64,000 nt of DNA, from the NCBI GenBank assembly GCA_009869945.1, contig WIXG01000055.1, positions 1 to 64,000 of the forward strand, written 5' to 3'. The notes beneath the pieces were generated by a model. The model made no database searches. It was not told where the DNA came from and worked only from the letters and a program-made list of their open reading frames with translations. The stretch's first letter is position 1. The number at the start of each line of letters is the position of its first letter. This document shows, piece by piece, positions 1 to 14,079 of this stretch. The DNA is from Mesaphorura yosii (taxonomy: Eukaryota; Arthropoda; Collembola; Poduromorpha; Tullbergiidae). Made by a program: the position numbers and the translations under genes.

Positions 1-1017
1 ATCACTAAAGCTAGATTTAAGCGGATACAGATGGACGCAACAATATATTTCCCATTGAGCCCTAGTCCCGAGTAAAGCCGGGCGCTAAACGCTGTAGTAA
101 TGGAGACATTCTAATTATGTTCATATACATTGAACGTGAGGGTTGATCCTGCCGCTGCATATTGTATGTAAGTTTATGGAGAGTTTTGTTGGCCAGACAT
201 GCTTTCGATTCGATACGTTTTCATAGAAAGGACTTCGCTGGAAGACTATTCCAACGTCAGGGTTGACCGTGCCGTGTTGCCGTTACCTTCTCATGTTTCA
301 TGCATTAAAACCTGTTACTTTTGCATGTCTACGTTAGTTTACTTCAATGACTGTCCCGAAAAAATGGCTTCCAAGATTTAAGATGTGCTTATTGGGTTCA
401 TGACTATCATGATTATTATTCTGTGGGCTCAAGTGTCTCATTGCCCACATTTGTATTCCTCATTCCTCAGCGTCAATTTTGAGGCACGATAGCGCTCTAG
501 TTTTACGGCTCGTTCCATTTGTGGCCAATTGAAGGCTTTTGTTAACGGCTTCTCGTTGTGTTCGCTTGCACAATAATCGGCCGTTATTACTTGACGCGGT
601 AGAGCGAAGCGTGAGCGAGCACATGGAAACTTTCCCTGAGCACAGGCACACGCGAGTTAATTAAATGTGGACATTTTAGCAAACTCTTCAGCGGTTTAAT
701 TTCTTAACAACTCTACTTATCAACAGTCAACAACAGACACGGTACTCCGAAATCAATGGCCTAGATTCTCTCATTGGAATTAGTATCAGTCTTCAAACTT
801 GCTTGAAGTTGTTTTACGTACTTCAGCAGTTGCCCAACCAGGTTCCCGCAATTAAACGCGTTACCTTACTGTGTTAAGTTTTTATGTAATACCCCACTGA
901 TTAGGATTTTAGTTGTCATTATTTTACTTGTTAATTTCTAATCTAATTAAACAAAAACGTAGTTTCTCATTGAACACATTTACTTCAATAGCGAAACTCA
1001 AATTAAGAACTGATAAG
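1..1017. other. Upstream intergenic sequence
   Basis: Sequence ahead of the first gene. I see no ORF with recognisable protein features, no repeat array and no RNA gene here. It presumably holds the promoter and 5' UTR of the Spaetzle-like gene, but I could not pick out a TATA box or initiator with confidence. Confidence 0.5.
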
Positions 1018-3186
1018 ATGTTGCGCCAAGTCCTTCTCTTCAGCCTTCTCATCATTTACTTATCTGGATTCGAACGTGTGCAGGCAAGTCAGCTCATTAG
1101 TTTCATTTCCTGTTTGTCAATTCGATTCAACCCATTCTTTTGTTACCGTTAAAACGCCACGCCTATCGCCACTTGCAATTAGCCATGATTGACTGCGTTT
1201 AGATTCGATTATCCCTGAGAAGTTATCCCTTGTGGTTAGGCTGGCCCGATGAAGTCATACGAAGCAGAGGAAACCCTTGACCCGGAAAATGGTCAGTCCT
1301 GGAGCATGTGCCCAACCTATGGTTCGTTTTACGGGGATGTCGGAAAGGATGCCGGTTGCTGCCTGGATGAAAACACCTGCTCCGCTAGTGACAAGTTTGC
1401 TTTAGAAGACAACCATCTTCCAACCCTTCTGCGAAATAAACGGTTCAAACGATCAATTCGTTCTCCTGGTAAGACCACAACTACAATAGAATCTCATAGT
1501 GGTCGGAGGCCACTCCTGCAAATGATTACCGATTTTGTTATTTGAAACTTACAGGTGATGTTTCTCGAGATAAGTACCACTACACCTTCGGCAACTTATT
1601 TACCGCACGCAGTTCCGGCGATGCTTCCCCGGAATTGATGGAAATCAGCTTGTGCGAATCAAAAACCGACGTGATAAAACCTGCATTTGGCACTGCTTAT
1701 GGAACAAGTGAGTACTTACTTAAGGCCCGCGCATTCACTCACATGAATTAATAACTGATAAAGCTTGGAATCTTTAGAAAAGCCTGTGCAGATTTATCAG
1801 TTTGAGCCCTTCCTCGTCCAGTGGGTAAGAATCGACACATGTGAGGAGAAGCCAACCGCGTTTCTTCATGGCGAATGCCGTCAGGTACACGGACTATCTG
1901 GAATATTTCATACCTCTGTTTCTATTTCCCATTAATTCCGAACACTTTTCACAGAGATACGAACCACAGGAGATGTTCATCGTCTCCAGAAATGCTACTG
2001 ATTCGGAAGGCATTGGCATTGACCGGGTGTTTGTGGCTGTTCCGATGGGATGCTCCACATTCATTGACCCGACTCAAATTCTGAATATTTTCGAACGTCA
2101 AAAGCAAGCCAATTCTAACCGAGACAGAGCAGTTATAAAGGGAAGTCCTGGAACCTCAGTGAACTACCAGTCTTACTCTCTGAACAATAAGCCAGTCCCG
2201 ACAGACTTAAGCGACATGACAATCAGCGACCAGCCAGCACAGCAGTCAGGGCTTGAATTTGAAGATGGCGAAGACGTCCAACAAACCGATCAATCACGCC
2301 CGCAAGGTCAAGAGAATCAAGTCCCTAAAGGGCCGAAGTTGACACCAGGAAAGTTATTAGGCGAAAGTGGAAATGAGCCTGCCAACAGTGAAAATGAAAA
2401 TACTGCACAAGGTGTCGAAGACGTCGATGAATCGCAGGAGAAATTAGAAGATAAGGTGAAGCTATTTCCACTTGAATTTTAACTAACTCACTTTCGCTTA
2501 GAAGAATGACGTGCTTCTTTTATTCTCGCAGAAACAAGTAACACATAGATACTATTTATTTTAGACAAGGAATCAACCTAATAAACGTTTCTTCTCCACA
2601 ATTATCAACCTTGATTGCTTGCACGTGTTAACCTTTAAATCTTGAGGCCACCTTCCCTAATGCATGCGGTATTCATTTTGCATCGTTTCCAGTAATTTGT
2701 CATTTGCTCTGATTTCTACCCACCAATCATCCATAACTGTCGATTGCATTGAATAGTGAACCTTTCTATTTTACGGCCCACATTTTGTCCGACAGCCCGC
2801 AGATGTTCAGCAACGGTTTCTACAAATAATTCTTTTGATTTTTTCCAAAGAAAGGAAGGGATGCTCTTGAGCTTGACGGCAGCGAACGCGAACGATCCGA
2901 CGCCCACTCTTCAGCAAAGCAGCCTGCGCTCGGATCCCAGCAACAGCTACGGCCAGGAGGAAACGGAACTGATTCAGGGAAGGGTAGCAATGAGGATGGG
3001 AGAAGAGCAGACAAAGTCCCTGAAAATGGCACAGACAGCTCAATCAACGAGCCGAGCCAAGCTGGAGGAGTCGTGCAGGCTGCATCCAACGAAATTAAGA
3101 TGCCGGTATATTTTGGGTCCGACTCACTTCTGGACCCAGTTCAGCAGTTCCTCAATTCGAGAAAAGTAGCAAAAAACAATGAATAA
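1018..3186 (+). CDS. Spaetzle-like secreted cystine-knot protein
   Basis: Six-exon model (1018-1083, 1240-1468, 1555-1707, 1778-1884, 1955-2455, 2851-3186), 463 aa. The start opens a clear signal peptide (Met1 to about Ala23, ending VQA). A basic RFKRSIRS stretch late in exon 2 looks like a prohormone-convertase site. The cystine-knot-like segment follows, with Cys in ISLCESK, VRIDTC, GECRQRY and VPMGCS, the same order as the Spaetzle/neurotrophin fold that activates Toll receptors. The PSCCxC ending of classic Spaetzle is reduced to a single Cys. An acidic, Gln/Asn/Ser-rich tail of about 250 aa follows, which is unusual for the family. The first intron appears to use a GC donor (CAG|gcaagt). 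The frames join only if the ORF is left at 2455 and resumed at 2851. The family call is by pattern and moderate; Trunk-like or another cystine-knot ligand is possible. Confidence 0.6.
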
Positions 3187-3233
3187 GTTGTAAACCTAAT
3201 TTATTGTACCTCGTGCCTGTTAAGTTAGCCGTG

Positions 3234-3239
3234 AATAAA
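3234..3239 (+). terminator. Poly(A) signal AATAAA of the Spaetzle-like gene
   Basis: A canonical AATAAA lies 48 nt after the stop codon at 3184-3186, the expected place for the cleavage signal of the upstream gene. Confidence 0.6.
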
Positions 3240-3836
3240 ATGTTATGTACGTTACATTAAAAAGTCAACTCCTTAGATCTTGGAATCGTGTCATTCTTTC
3301 CCAGATTTAGTAATGCATCAACTATGGTTCCAAGTTTATTTACCGGCGGGAGCGGCAGGCTGTTTGGGGAACATGAGAAAAATAATTCACAGCCCACATG
3401 AATTGCATCAGCTGGAACAGCCTGCACAGTAGAGTTGTTACTTGAGAGGAAACTTGAAGCAGTCAACGTCGTCGCTCATCGCTGCTTCTCACAATTTTGT
3501 ATCATTTCTCCTTGGTACCAATTAATAAATTGTAAAGTGGAAGTCGAATGGAGGTTACAAACTTTAACATCCGTTCTTGACTACCGTGATTACTATTGCC
3601 GCTGCTACTATTTTAATTAACTTTACATCAACACTAGATCAAAATAGTTAACTTTGCTCTAGCTAATTCAAACTGCAAGTTTAAAATCAGTTTAAATTCA
3701 AAATTCTTAAATTAACCTGAAATAAGAGTTAACTTACGGATTCTTTCCTCAAATTAATACCTTTGCTAATATCACAATTAAATTAAACTAGTCAAAATCG
3801 CCTTCAGGAAGTCAGGAAGACACGAAGTCTGCTATT
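3240..3836. other. Intergenic, Spaetzle-like to YME1L
   Basis: About 600 bp of AT-rich sequence between two genes in the same direction. It should contain the YME1L promoter. I see no TATA box, repeat or RNA gene. Confidence 0.5.
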
Positions 3837-7164
<3,328 letters not shown>

Positions 7165-8141
7165 TTAAAGACTCCGGTGATGAATTGTTGTAATGGACTG
7201 TAGCCTAAACGAAATGATTTAAACTCTGTCGGTCCGTCTCTTCGATGCAACGCAATTAAAACCACAAATCTGGCTAAATGCTCTCCAAACATTTGTTTGA
7301 AGTTGACCCATTTGTTTAATCTTGAAATTATTGTAAAAAAATGTCAAATATTTTAGATATAGTATATAAGTCGACGACTTGTTAAAATTGCTGTCGTCGT
7401 CTTTAAAAAGTGAAATAATTGTGCGTTTATAGTGCCTTTAAATTTAGTACAACGCAATTCCTGGGCAGTAAACAGAAATAACGCAGTAGAGTCAAGTAGT
7501 AAAATATATTCGAAAATTGCTGTGAAAGTCTATTTTATTGCTCGAATAAATTCGCCAACTTTGAAAACGGATGCAATTTTGTATGTCGTTCACTGGCTCG
7601 AGAATATTGGCCAAAGAATGCTATCGTCTAAAGAAATCAGGAATACAAGCAAAGTTTAATATTCAGTTTTTATTAAAAGTTTAATGGTATTACACTTTTT
7701 ATTAATTTTAACGCATTTTCTTTTTAACTTGATAATTTTCTGCTATTTTCTAGATTTTGTATTTTGACCTACGCTAAATTATTGAGTACAGCTAATTAAA
7801 AACAGAACAACATACTTTTAGCATTTGTAATTGGTAGAGAAAAAGTCTTACAATTTGCTAGTCGCAAATTCATGCTTAAACTATTAACAGGTAGAGCTAT
7901 GCATAAATACACACTGCTTATTTCTTCTGCCAGATAAATGATAAATGCAATTAATGTAATTTATTGTATTCTTACCGTAGAAAATGCAACGCGTAGGCAA
8001 TTCTTACTTGAAATGTTTATGGATAGGATGGGAAATTGTATGTGCAACCAACCTGTTTAATTTTTATTTGCCAACTTACTTATTAATTAGTGTCCTCATT
8101 TCAGTTTTCAGTGTGTCGCCTGCATTTTCAGCTTGCAGAAT
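7165..8141. other. Convergent 3' intergenic region between YME1L and eIF4B
   Basis: AT-rich 3' UTR and spacer between two tail-to-tail genes. A minus-strand AATAAA (TTTATT on the plus strand, 8063-8068) lies about 75 nt past the eIF4B stop. No other gene is visible. Confidence 0.6.
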
Positions 8142-11100
8142 TCATTTTGCTTGTGCAGCCGCAACTTTGTTGTGGTTGCTCCGACGTTTCTGAACTACGA
8201 TGAAGGCGTCGTCGCTTTCCCTGCGAATATTTTGCTGTCTGCGTAGATCACGTTCGTCCTCCGGCTCTGAGTTGGTGTCTTTCTCGTACTCCTCGTGGCC
8301 CGGGTGCGCTTGTTGGAGCGACGATCGCTGGGAGGACTCTGAGGAAGTTCTGTCCCTGGAAGACAAGTGAGAATTGCTGCATTTGTGACCGAGAGCGTCT
8401 GCATGCTGGACAAGGCAGACTGTCTGCGGTGCAGGCAGGTTAATGCGTACATTTTCTGTGAATGCGTTTTGCGACTGCGGGCGGTGGGTGGACGGGCGGA
8501 GGAGGTTTGTGACTTTGAGGAGAGAGACTGAGGAGACAGTTTACCTTCCATGACTAAACCCCCTTTGCTGCTGTCGCTTATTAGTGTTATTCGTAATTAG
8601 TGGAGGCATAGCATTAGAATTTAAAGCTGAAGCACCTTCGTGTCTCTTCAAAATTCTGAAACACAAAAAAGCATACCCCCAATGCTTTAGTCGGTCTTCC
8701 ACAATCACACAAGACGAGACGAGACAAGTACAGCAACCACGAAACAGGGATCCTCACATATATCGCGTGCTTATCGTTTTACGATGGAAAATGAAACCCA
8801 AAACCGTCCAGAGTCCCAATCCGATCTTAAATAGTAAATAGCAAGCAAGCACGGACGTTTTACGAGAAGCCCATATTCTTACTTAACGTTAATTCTCTGA
8901 CTCCATGCTTGCTTTCCTCTTCATTAAAGGTTGAACTAAACTAATTTCCCGTTGTTGATGGAAAACATCGCACCGTATAGTATAACTCCGCACTGAAGGA
9001 AATCAATTACACCCAAAAGCTAAAAGAAGGAAGCGAACTCACCTTATTGGTCCTTTGAGCCCAGCACCACCCTTTCCGTTTGTGTCTGTTCCTTTGGTGT
9101 CGATCGTCATGCGTTCCATCTCCCGCAGCTTCTCCTCAATTTCTCGCTCTCGTGCTGCCGTGTCCACCGGCCTGGCTCCTCCGAAAATGCTTGCAGACGA
9201 CTCAGGCGCTGGTTCGTTGACAACTGGCTTCGTGCGTGGGACAAGAACGAGTTTCTTCCTTTCTCGAGGTGGCTGTTGTGATTGAGTTGCGGCGTGGCTC
9301 GAAGTTTCGCTCGTCTCGCTGCGCCCACTTCCGCTTCCTCGTCTCTCAGTTCTCTCGTGATTGCTGCTTCTGTCGTCGTGCAGACTCCTTCGTTCGCTCG
9401 ACCCTCGCTCAAAGACTTCATCACTGGCTTCTCGTGGTGGAGCACGACGCACCGGCGGCTGCATTTCGTGTCGCCCACCAAATTCGGCTGGTCTTCCGTA
9501 CCCTCCTCCTCTCCTATCACCTCCGTGTGGGCGTATGCTGTCAACGACTTGACCCCCGCCAGATCTCCAAGCATCGGGCGTTTCATCCTCCTCATATCTT
9601 CCTCGTGGTGGTCCTTCATCGTTGTAAGGTCCTCGTGGGGGCCGACCCCGTGGTGGTGGCATCATGTCGCTTCTTGAGAAGTCTTGCGCCCTGCCGTAAC
9701 CGCCGCCACCTCGTCGGTCGTCGCCGTACGAGCTTCCTCGGTCACTGTATGAACTGCCTCTGACGCTGTCGACGACCTGCCCACCACCAAGCCTCCAAGC
9801 GTCCGGTGTCTCGTCTCTGTCAGATTCGTAGCGACCTCCTCCCCGCTGCTGGAATCCCTCGTCACGGGGCGGTCTCCCTCTTCCCATGTCGCTGCGGCCT
9901 CCGAAGTCGCTTCTTCCGCCGAATTCACCTCTTCCACCAAAGTCTCCTCGACCTCCTCCAAACTCGTTTCGCCCACCAAAGTCGTTGCGTCCTCCGAAGT
10001 CACTTCGACCACCGAAATCGCTGCGTCCACCAAATTCATTTCGTCCGCCAAAATCAGACCGCCCATAACCGCCTCTTCGGTCTTCTGTGTACGCGTCAGG
10101 TCTTAAACTGTCGATCACTTGTCCGCCACCAGCTCTCCAGTCATCGGGCGTTTCGTCCGCCTCGAAGCGACCGCCGCCTCGTCTCTCTTCTCCTCCTGGA
10201 CCACCTCTTGCGTTGCTTCCAGGAGCTCCCAGGGAAATGCGAAGTGGCCTTCCTCGCAAAACTTGTCCACTTAGGCCGAGAGCTTCGATGAGCTCGTCTC
10301 GCGTTCCAAATTCAACGTAGCCAAAGCCTCGGAGACGACCGCCGTCGCGAGGAAGTCGCAAGTCAACTATGTTTAAGTCTTGAAAAAATTCGTGGATGTC
10401 TTCTTCTTCCACGCCATAGGAAATGTTCCCAAGATGAGCCGTGAACGGAGCAACGTTCGGAATTTGATCCACTTGCTGCGCAATTCGAGATGCACGCGGC
10501 GCCGAAGGAAGGACAATTCTCTCCTTCTCGTAGACTTCTGCAAATGAAAGACCGAATAATTAAAAAAAACAGCAATAGAATTCTTGGACTGATCATATGG
10601 CCTTATGATTCCTTATGTGAACAGCAGTGCATATGCTGAATTTGTCAAACCGGTTTGGTAATATCGATTCTCGCTACGTTTAATTGGCCACTCAACAGCA
10701 ACGTTTCATAGAAGTCATAAGTCAACGCAAGTAGCGAATGAGTAGCCGTATGGCACCAGAAGGATTACATTATTACATCAACAAAGTTTAATAGAGAACT
10801 CACCCTCATCCTCCATTTCTTGCGCCCATGAGCTAGCAGATCCAGATGGTACCTTCGGGGCATAAATAACATTTTGTCCATTCGCAGGGGAATTTGGTTC
10901 GAGTCTAGAGGTGAATTCTTGCAGTGAAATTGTAGTTCCCTTGACCTTCTTTCCTTTCTCTGTAAATGGAATAGAATATTCAGTGTCAACGTGGGACTCA
11001 TTTAACTGCTAGATCAAAGGAGTTTCTTAGCATGGCAGTCCAGTTGAGTGAATCATGAATAAATGCGCGTTAGTACCAAGGCATGGTTCTTGAGCCTCAT

Positions 11101-11194
11101 GCTGGATCTGGGTGACCTCCACCCACTCCCACCGGCTGCATGATAATTGTCACCTTTTGCAGCAATAGCAATTAGTTAACTTACTGGATGCCAT
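8142..11194 (-). CDS. eIF4B: Eukaryotic translation initiation factor 4B
   Basis: Four coding exons on the minus strand (11194-11185, 10959-10804, 10537-9043, 8355-8142), 624 aa; human eIF4B is 611 aa. The factor stimulates the helicase eIF4A and helps recruit ribosomes to mRNA. Diagnostic features are the N-terminal MASKKGKKVKG and TISLQEF, the SWAQEMEDE patch, the LPSAPRA linker and one RRM at about residues 86-160 (RNP motifs HLGNISYG and RGFGYVEF). The middle region has no DRYG repeats of the mammalian type. It has an FGGR(S/N)(D/E) array at about 215-270 and three copies of an ETPDxWRxGGGQVxDSxR motif at about 184, 297 and 374. The C-terminal part is Arg/Ser/Glu-rich. The last exon joins at AG|G (Arg) and gives a charged end, AAAQAK. 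An ORF running past 9043 stops immediately, which supports the splice. Confidence 0.9.
8356..9042 (-). other. Last intron of eIF4B
   Basis: A 687-bp intron with donor AAG|gtgagt and acceptor cttccag on the minus strand. I saw no conserved coding segment. Open frames inside it look fortuitous. Confidence 0.6.
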
Positions 11195-11835
11195 GTTGAT
11201 TCGTTCCTTGTTTTGCTACGCGTAAATTTTTTTCGGTCGAATCGTAAGATTTGCGTGATGCACTGATAGCACTAGCACACTGCGAATTTACTTGAACCGG
11301 TTAATTCTTTTAGAGATATCAGTTAATTATCGTAAGTTGTAACTTTCCTTGCCGTCTGTTTTATGGTTTGATCCTTCCTCTTTTCATGAAAGGCAAAGGC
11401 GAGTCGTGGAGCGCGAGCGCTTCTTATCGGTTTTTGCAGGCAGGCAGGCGTGTGTGTGTTGTGAAGTACTGTGGGCTCTGAGCACACGCGATGCGGTGCG
11501 GTTTCTAATGCAAATTCATACGGGGAGTCGAAGCGAGCACGCACAGCCAGCCAACTCGCAAAACTCTGCGAGGGAAGACTTACATCTGGTGGCCCGCTCG
11601 CGAAACAACCGCCACACACTCCGTTCGAAAAGATTCTCTTTATTCAACAAAGGAAATCTACCTCTACAGAATCTTAATGATGCTGATGGTCTCCGGCCGG
11701 TCCAGTCCGAAAGTTATCAATCCTCCGCTTTTTGGAAACCAATTTCGGCAACTGTTGACAGATTTGAAAGAACCTCAGTTTTAGACAATTCTCCCATTTA
11801 CATTAACAAGAGCTAGTACAAAAGAGGCCCAGTAG
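11195..11835. other. Intergenic, eIF4B 5' side and P4HA-like 3' side
   Basis: Should contain the eIF4B promoter and the 3' UTR of the P4HA-like gene (minus-strand AATAAA at about 11638-11643). A 155-codon plus-strand ORF here has no protein-like features. A Cys/Gly-rich GC pocket near 11400-11480 could be promoter-proximal sequence. Confidence 0.5.
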
Positions 11836-13859
11836 TTAAGTACCATTACCCCATTTAAATCCGAAGGGTGGACAATCCAGCTGCTCGATGCGAGGGTCCA
11901 AGGACCCCTTCATCATTTTATTCAGCCACATTAACGCTGCCCCCTTCTGTGGCTGCACTGCTCTGTTTATCCCTGGAAAAACTGTGCTGCCACCGACGTC
12001 GACATCGTTCAACTACGTAATTAAAATAGAATGCAAAAGATAACGAGATTTTTAATATTTCAAGGCCCTAAGAGCAGTCAACTTACGAAAATCATCAATG
12101 TCCCATCCCTGTTCTTGTCCCCTCCCTAAAATTTAGGAGCATTGTTAATCTTAGAAGTAACAGCAGTTAAAGGAGTGCTCAGCCCTTGAGTTTACCTTTG
12201 CTGGAATCCCGAAATTGGTCGTGTAAGACAAGGCGTGAATGACAGGCGACTCGTGAATAATTTCAATTCCGGTGACTTGAAACAGCTTAGTCATGAGTGA
12301 ATTGACGTGGTGGTTATGGTCTTCGAGCGCTGAGGCTGACCACACCTTGTCTTGTGCTTTCCTACCCTGCCCCGTCAGAACGGGCTTCAGGGGTACAGTT
12401 TTTGTCGACTGCCGAGGAATGGCGTTCATCAACAACTGCAGGACCAAATTGTCGCCAGCGAAGTCATGAATCAGGAGGAGGTACGGGTTGGACGACAGAA
12501 GCTCCGCTTTCAAAGGAGCGATGAATAGAAACGGATGAGTCTCGAAGTAATACCAACAGTCAAAAACCATTTCCTCTTCCGACGGTGGCTTCGGAGGAGG
12601 AAACTACTCAAATTGGCAGCAATGACTACCTGATTAAATGGCACTAGAGAATTAGAACTCACGTGATCGTGGAAGGTACTCTTGCGACAAAGTTCAGCCG
12701 CACTCCGATACTCATTCCTCACGTTCTGATCCAAATGACGCAGTTTCATCCCGGAAAACTGATTCAGCCTCGCGATGGGACTTTGAAATAAATCAACGTG
12801 CCAGAGATTTCTTAGATCCTCCCTGGTTCGTTTCTTCTCCTCCAACAAACGATCGTGCTGGGCAAAACGGAATCATTCACAGGCAAACCTTTGGGCCGGG
12901 CTGACAATTTTAATGCCCAGTTCGTGAAGCTTACAGATTGGGCGTCTCCGTGAAGCATTCGCAAGAGTTCAAACGGGTCAGAGTCGTAAGTTTCGCTTCC
13001 CCTGAAACCAGCAGCAATCGCTGAACTCAGCCACTCTACTCCAGTCGCGTACTTTCCATCGGCAATCGCCATGCTTCTCAGATACACTTGCTGCTGGGAG
13101 GTCAGAGTTGCTTGGAAGGGCAAATGAGGAAAGATTCCAGTCGAGAACTGCGAATGGATGAAGAGACATGGCTTTATCCATCGACTTTCTTCCATTTCTT
13201 AGCAGAATACACAGAGAAACTTACTTCGTGCGCCTGCAGATCGTAAATGAATTGAAGTTGAAGCAGACTGGCAAGAAAAGGTCCAACTTCGACGGTGGTT
13301 GGCAGCACGAGTTCGCCCTTTGCATGCAGAATCTCCTCAACTAAGCCTGCGTGACGCGACAATTAAAGAGGTTGGCTAAATTCGCAAAACAAAGCTCTAA
13401 TGATTGTCTCAACCGAATTCCTGTTCATTCTCGAGCTGATTAATCGCGTCCAGTAGTTTGCTCGACAGTCTGTGCATCATTCTGAAGGAGGTGATAGGAT
13501 TAGAGACCGCCAGCGTGCACCAAGTCCAGTCGTCCAGCTTGTAGTTCAGCTGAGACGACGGCTGAATCACGCCGTCATCAAAGTCCTTCAAGTAACTGGA
13601 GTAATGGAGACAAATTACCACCACTTCCTTCTCTGGTGAATGAATGCCTTGCGTACCTCTCCACGTAATCGAGTCTGCTGTCCAAGCCCATGGTGTCAAC
13701 ATGATTTCTCAGGTAGAGATAAACGCTCCTCTCGAAATGCATGAGACTGACCAAATCAGTTGGCGAATAATGGTAGGGGCCTGTAGAATTGGAACCAGCA
13801 TCCTCAGAAGATACGAGGACGAAAACGCCAAGAACTGCCAGGGGCCATGCACGCCACAT
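11836..13859 (-). CDS. Prolyl 4-hydroxylase alpha-like protein, probably catalytically dead
   Basis: Eight exons (13859-13657, 13595-13414, 13340-13225, 13147-12935, 12857-12663, 12603-12196, 12125-12087, 12012-11836), 510 aa. It has a signal peptide (WPLAVLGVFVLVSS), the P4Ha N-terminal domain (SPTDLVSLMHFE; SNPITSFRMMHRL), the peptide-binding TPR-like domain (LQLQFIYDLQAHE; YATGVEWLSSAI), the ELCRKS and DCWYYF cysteines, and the dioxygenase fold (HPFLFIAPLK; NPYLLLIHDF; DVGGSTVFPG; PQKGAAL; FKWGNG). Active enzymes bind Fe(II) through HxD and a distal His. Here the stretch holding HxD is missing: the sequence jumps from TTNFGIPAK to GGDKNRDGTL across a 70-bp intron with no room for another exon. 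The distal His position reads Gln (IEQLDC). The 2-oxoglutarate Lys is kept (FKW). The frame is intact throughout, so this is a pseudoenzyme, not a pseudogene. The family acts in the ER on procollagen. Confidence 0.9.
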
Positions 13860-14079
13860 TGCTTCCTGCTTCCTGCTTTACTCCACGGTTCCAACAAAAT
13901 GAATGCAATCACGTAGACGCGCAGGATAGGATTTTATTGACGTGAATCACAACTCACAATGTATAGAAACTTCTAGAATGTTAAACCAACCGAGCGAACC
14001 GACACTTAAAGTATGTCATTTAATTAATGTCAGTATTGTGTTTTATAAACAATAGAACAAGCGCTTGGCGGTCTGCTAC

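Noticed and set aside
2456-2482. Read-through end of the Spaetzle-like exon 5 frame
   Set aside because: A donor at AAG|gtgaag and an in-phase acceptor at 2850 extend the protein with matching composition, so the stop at 2482 is probably intronic.
9236-10291. Several long plus-strand frames opposite eIF4B
   Set aside because: They mirror Gly/Arg/Asp-rich repeats of eIF4B and show only Pro/Ser/Arg shadow composition.
11349-11816. 155-codon plus-strand frame between eIF4B and the P4HA-like gene
   Set aside because: No protein-like features; sits in expected promoter and 3' UTR sequence.
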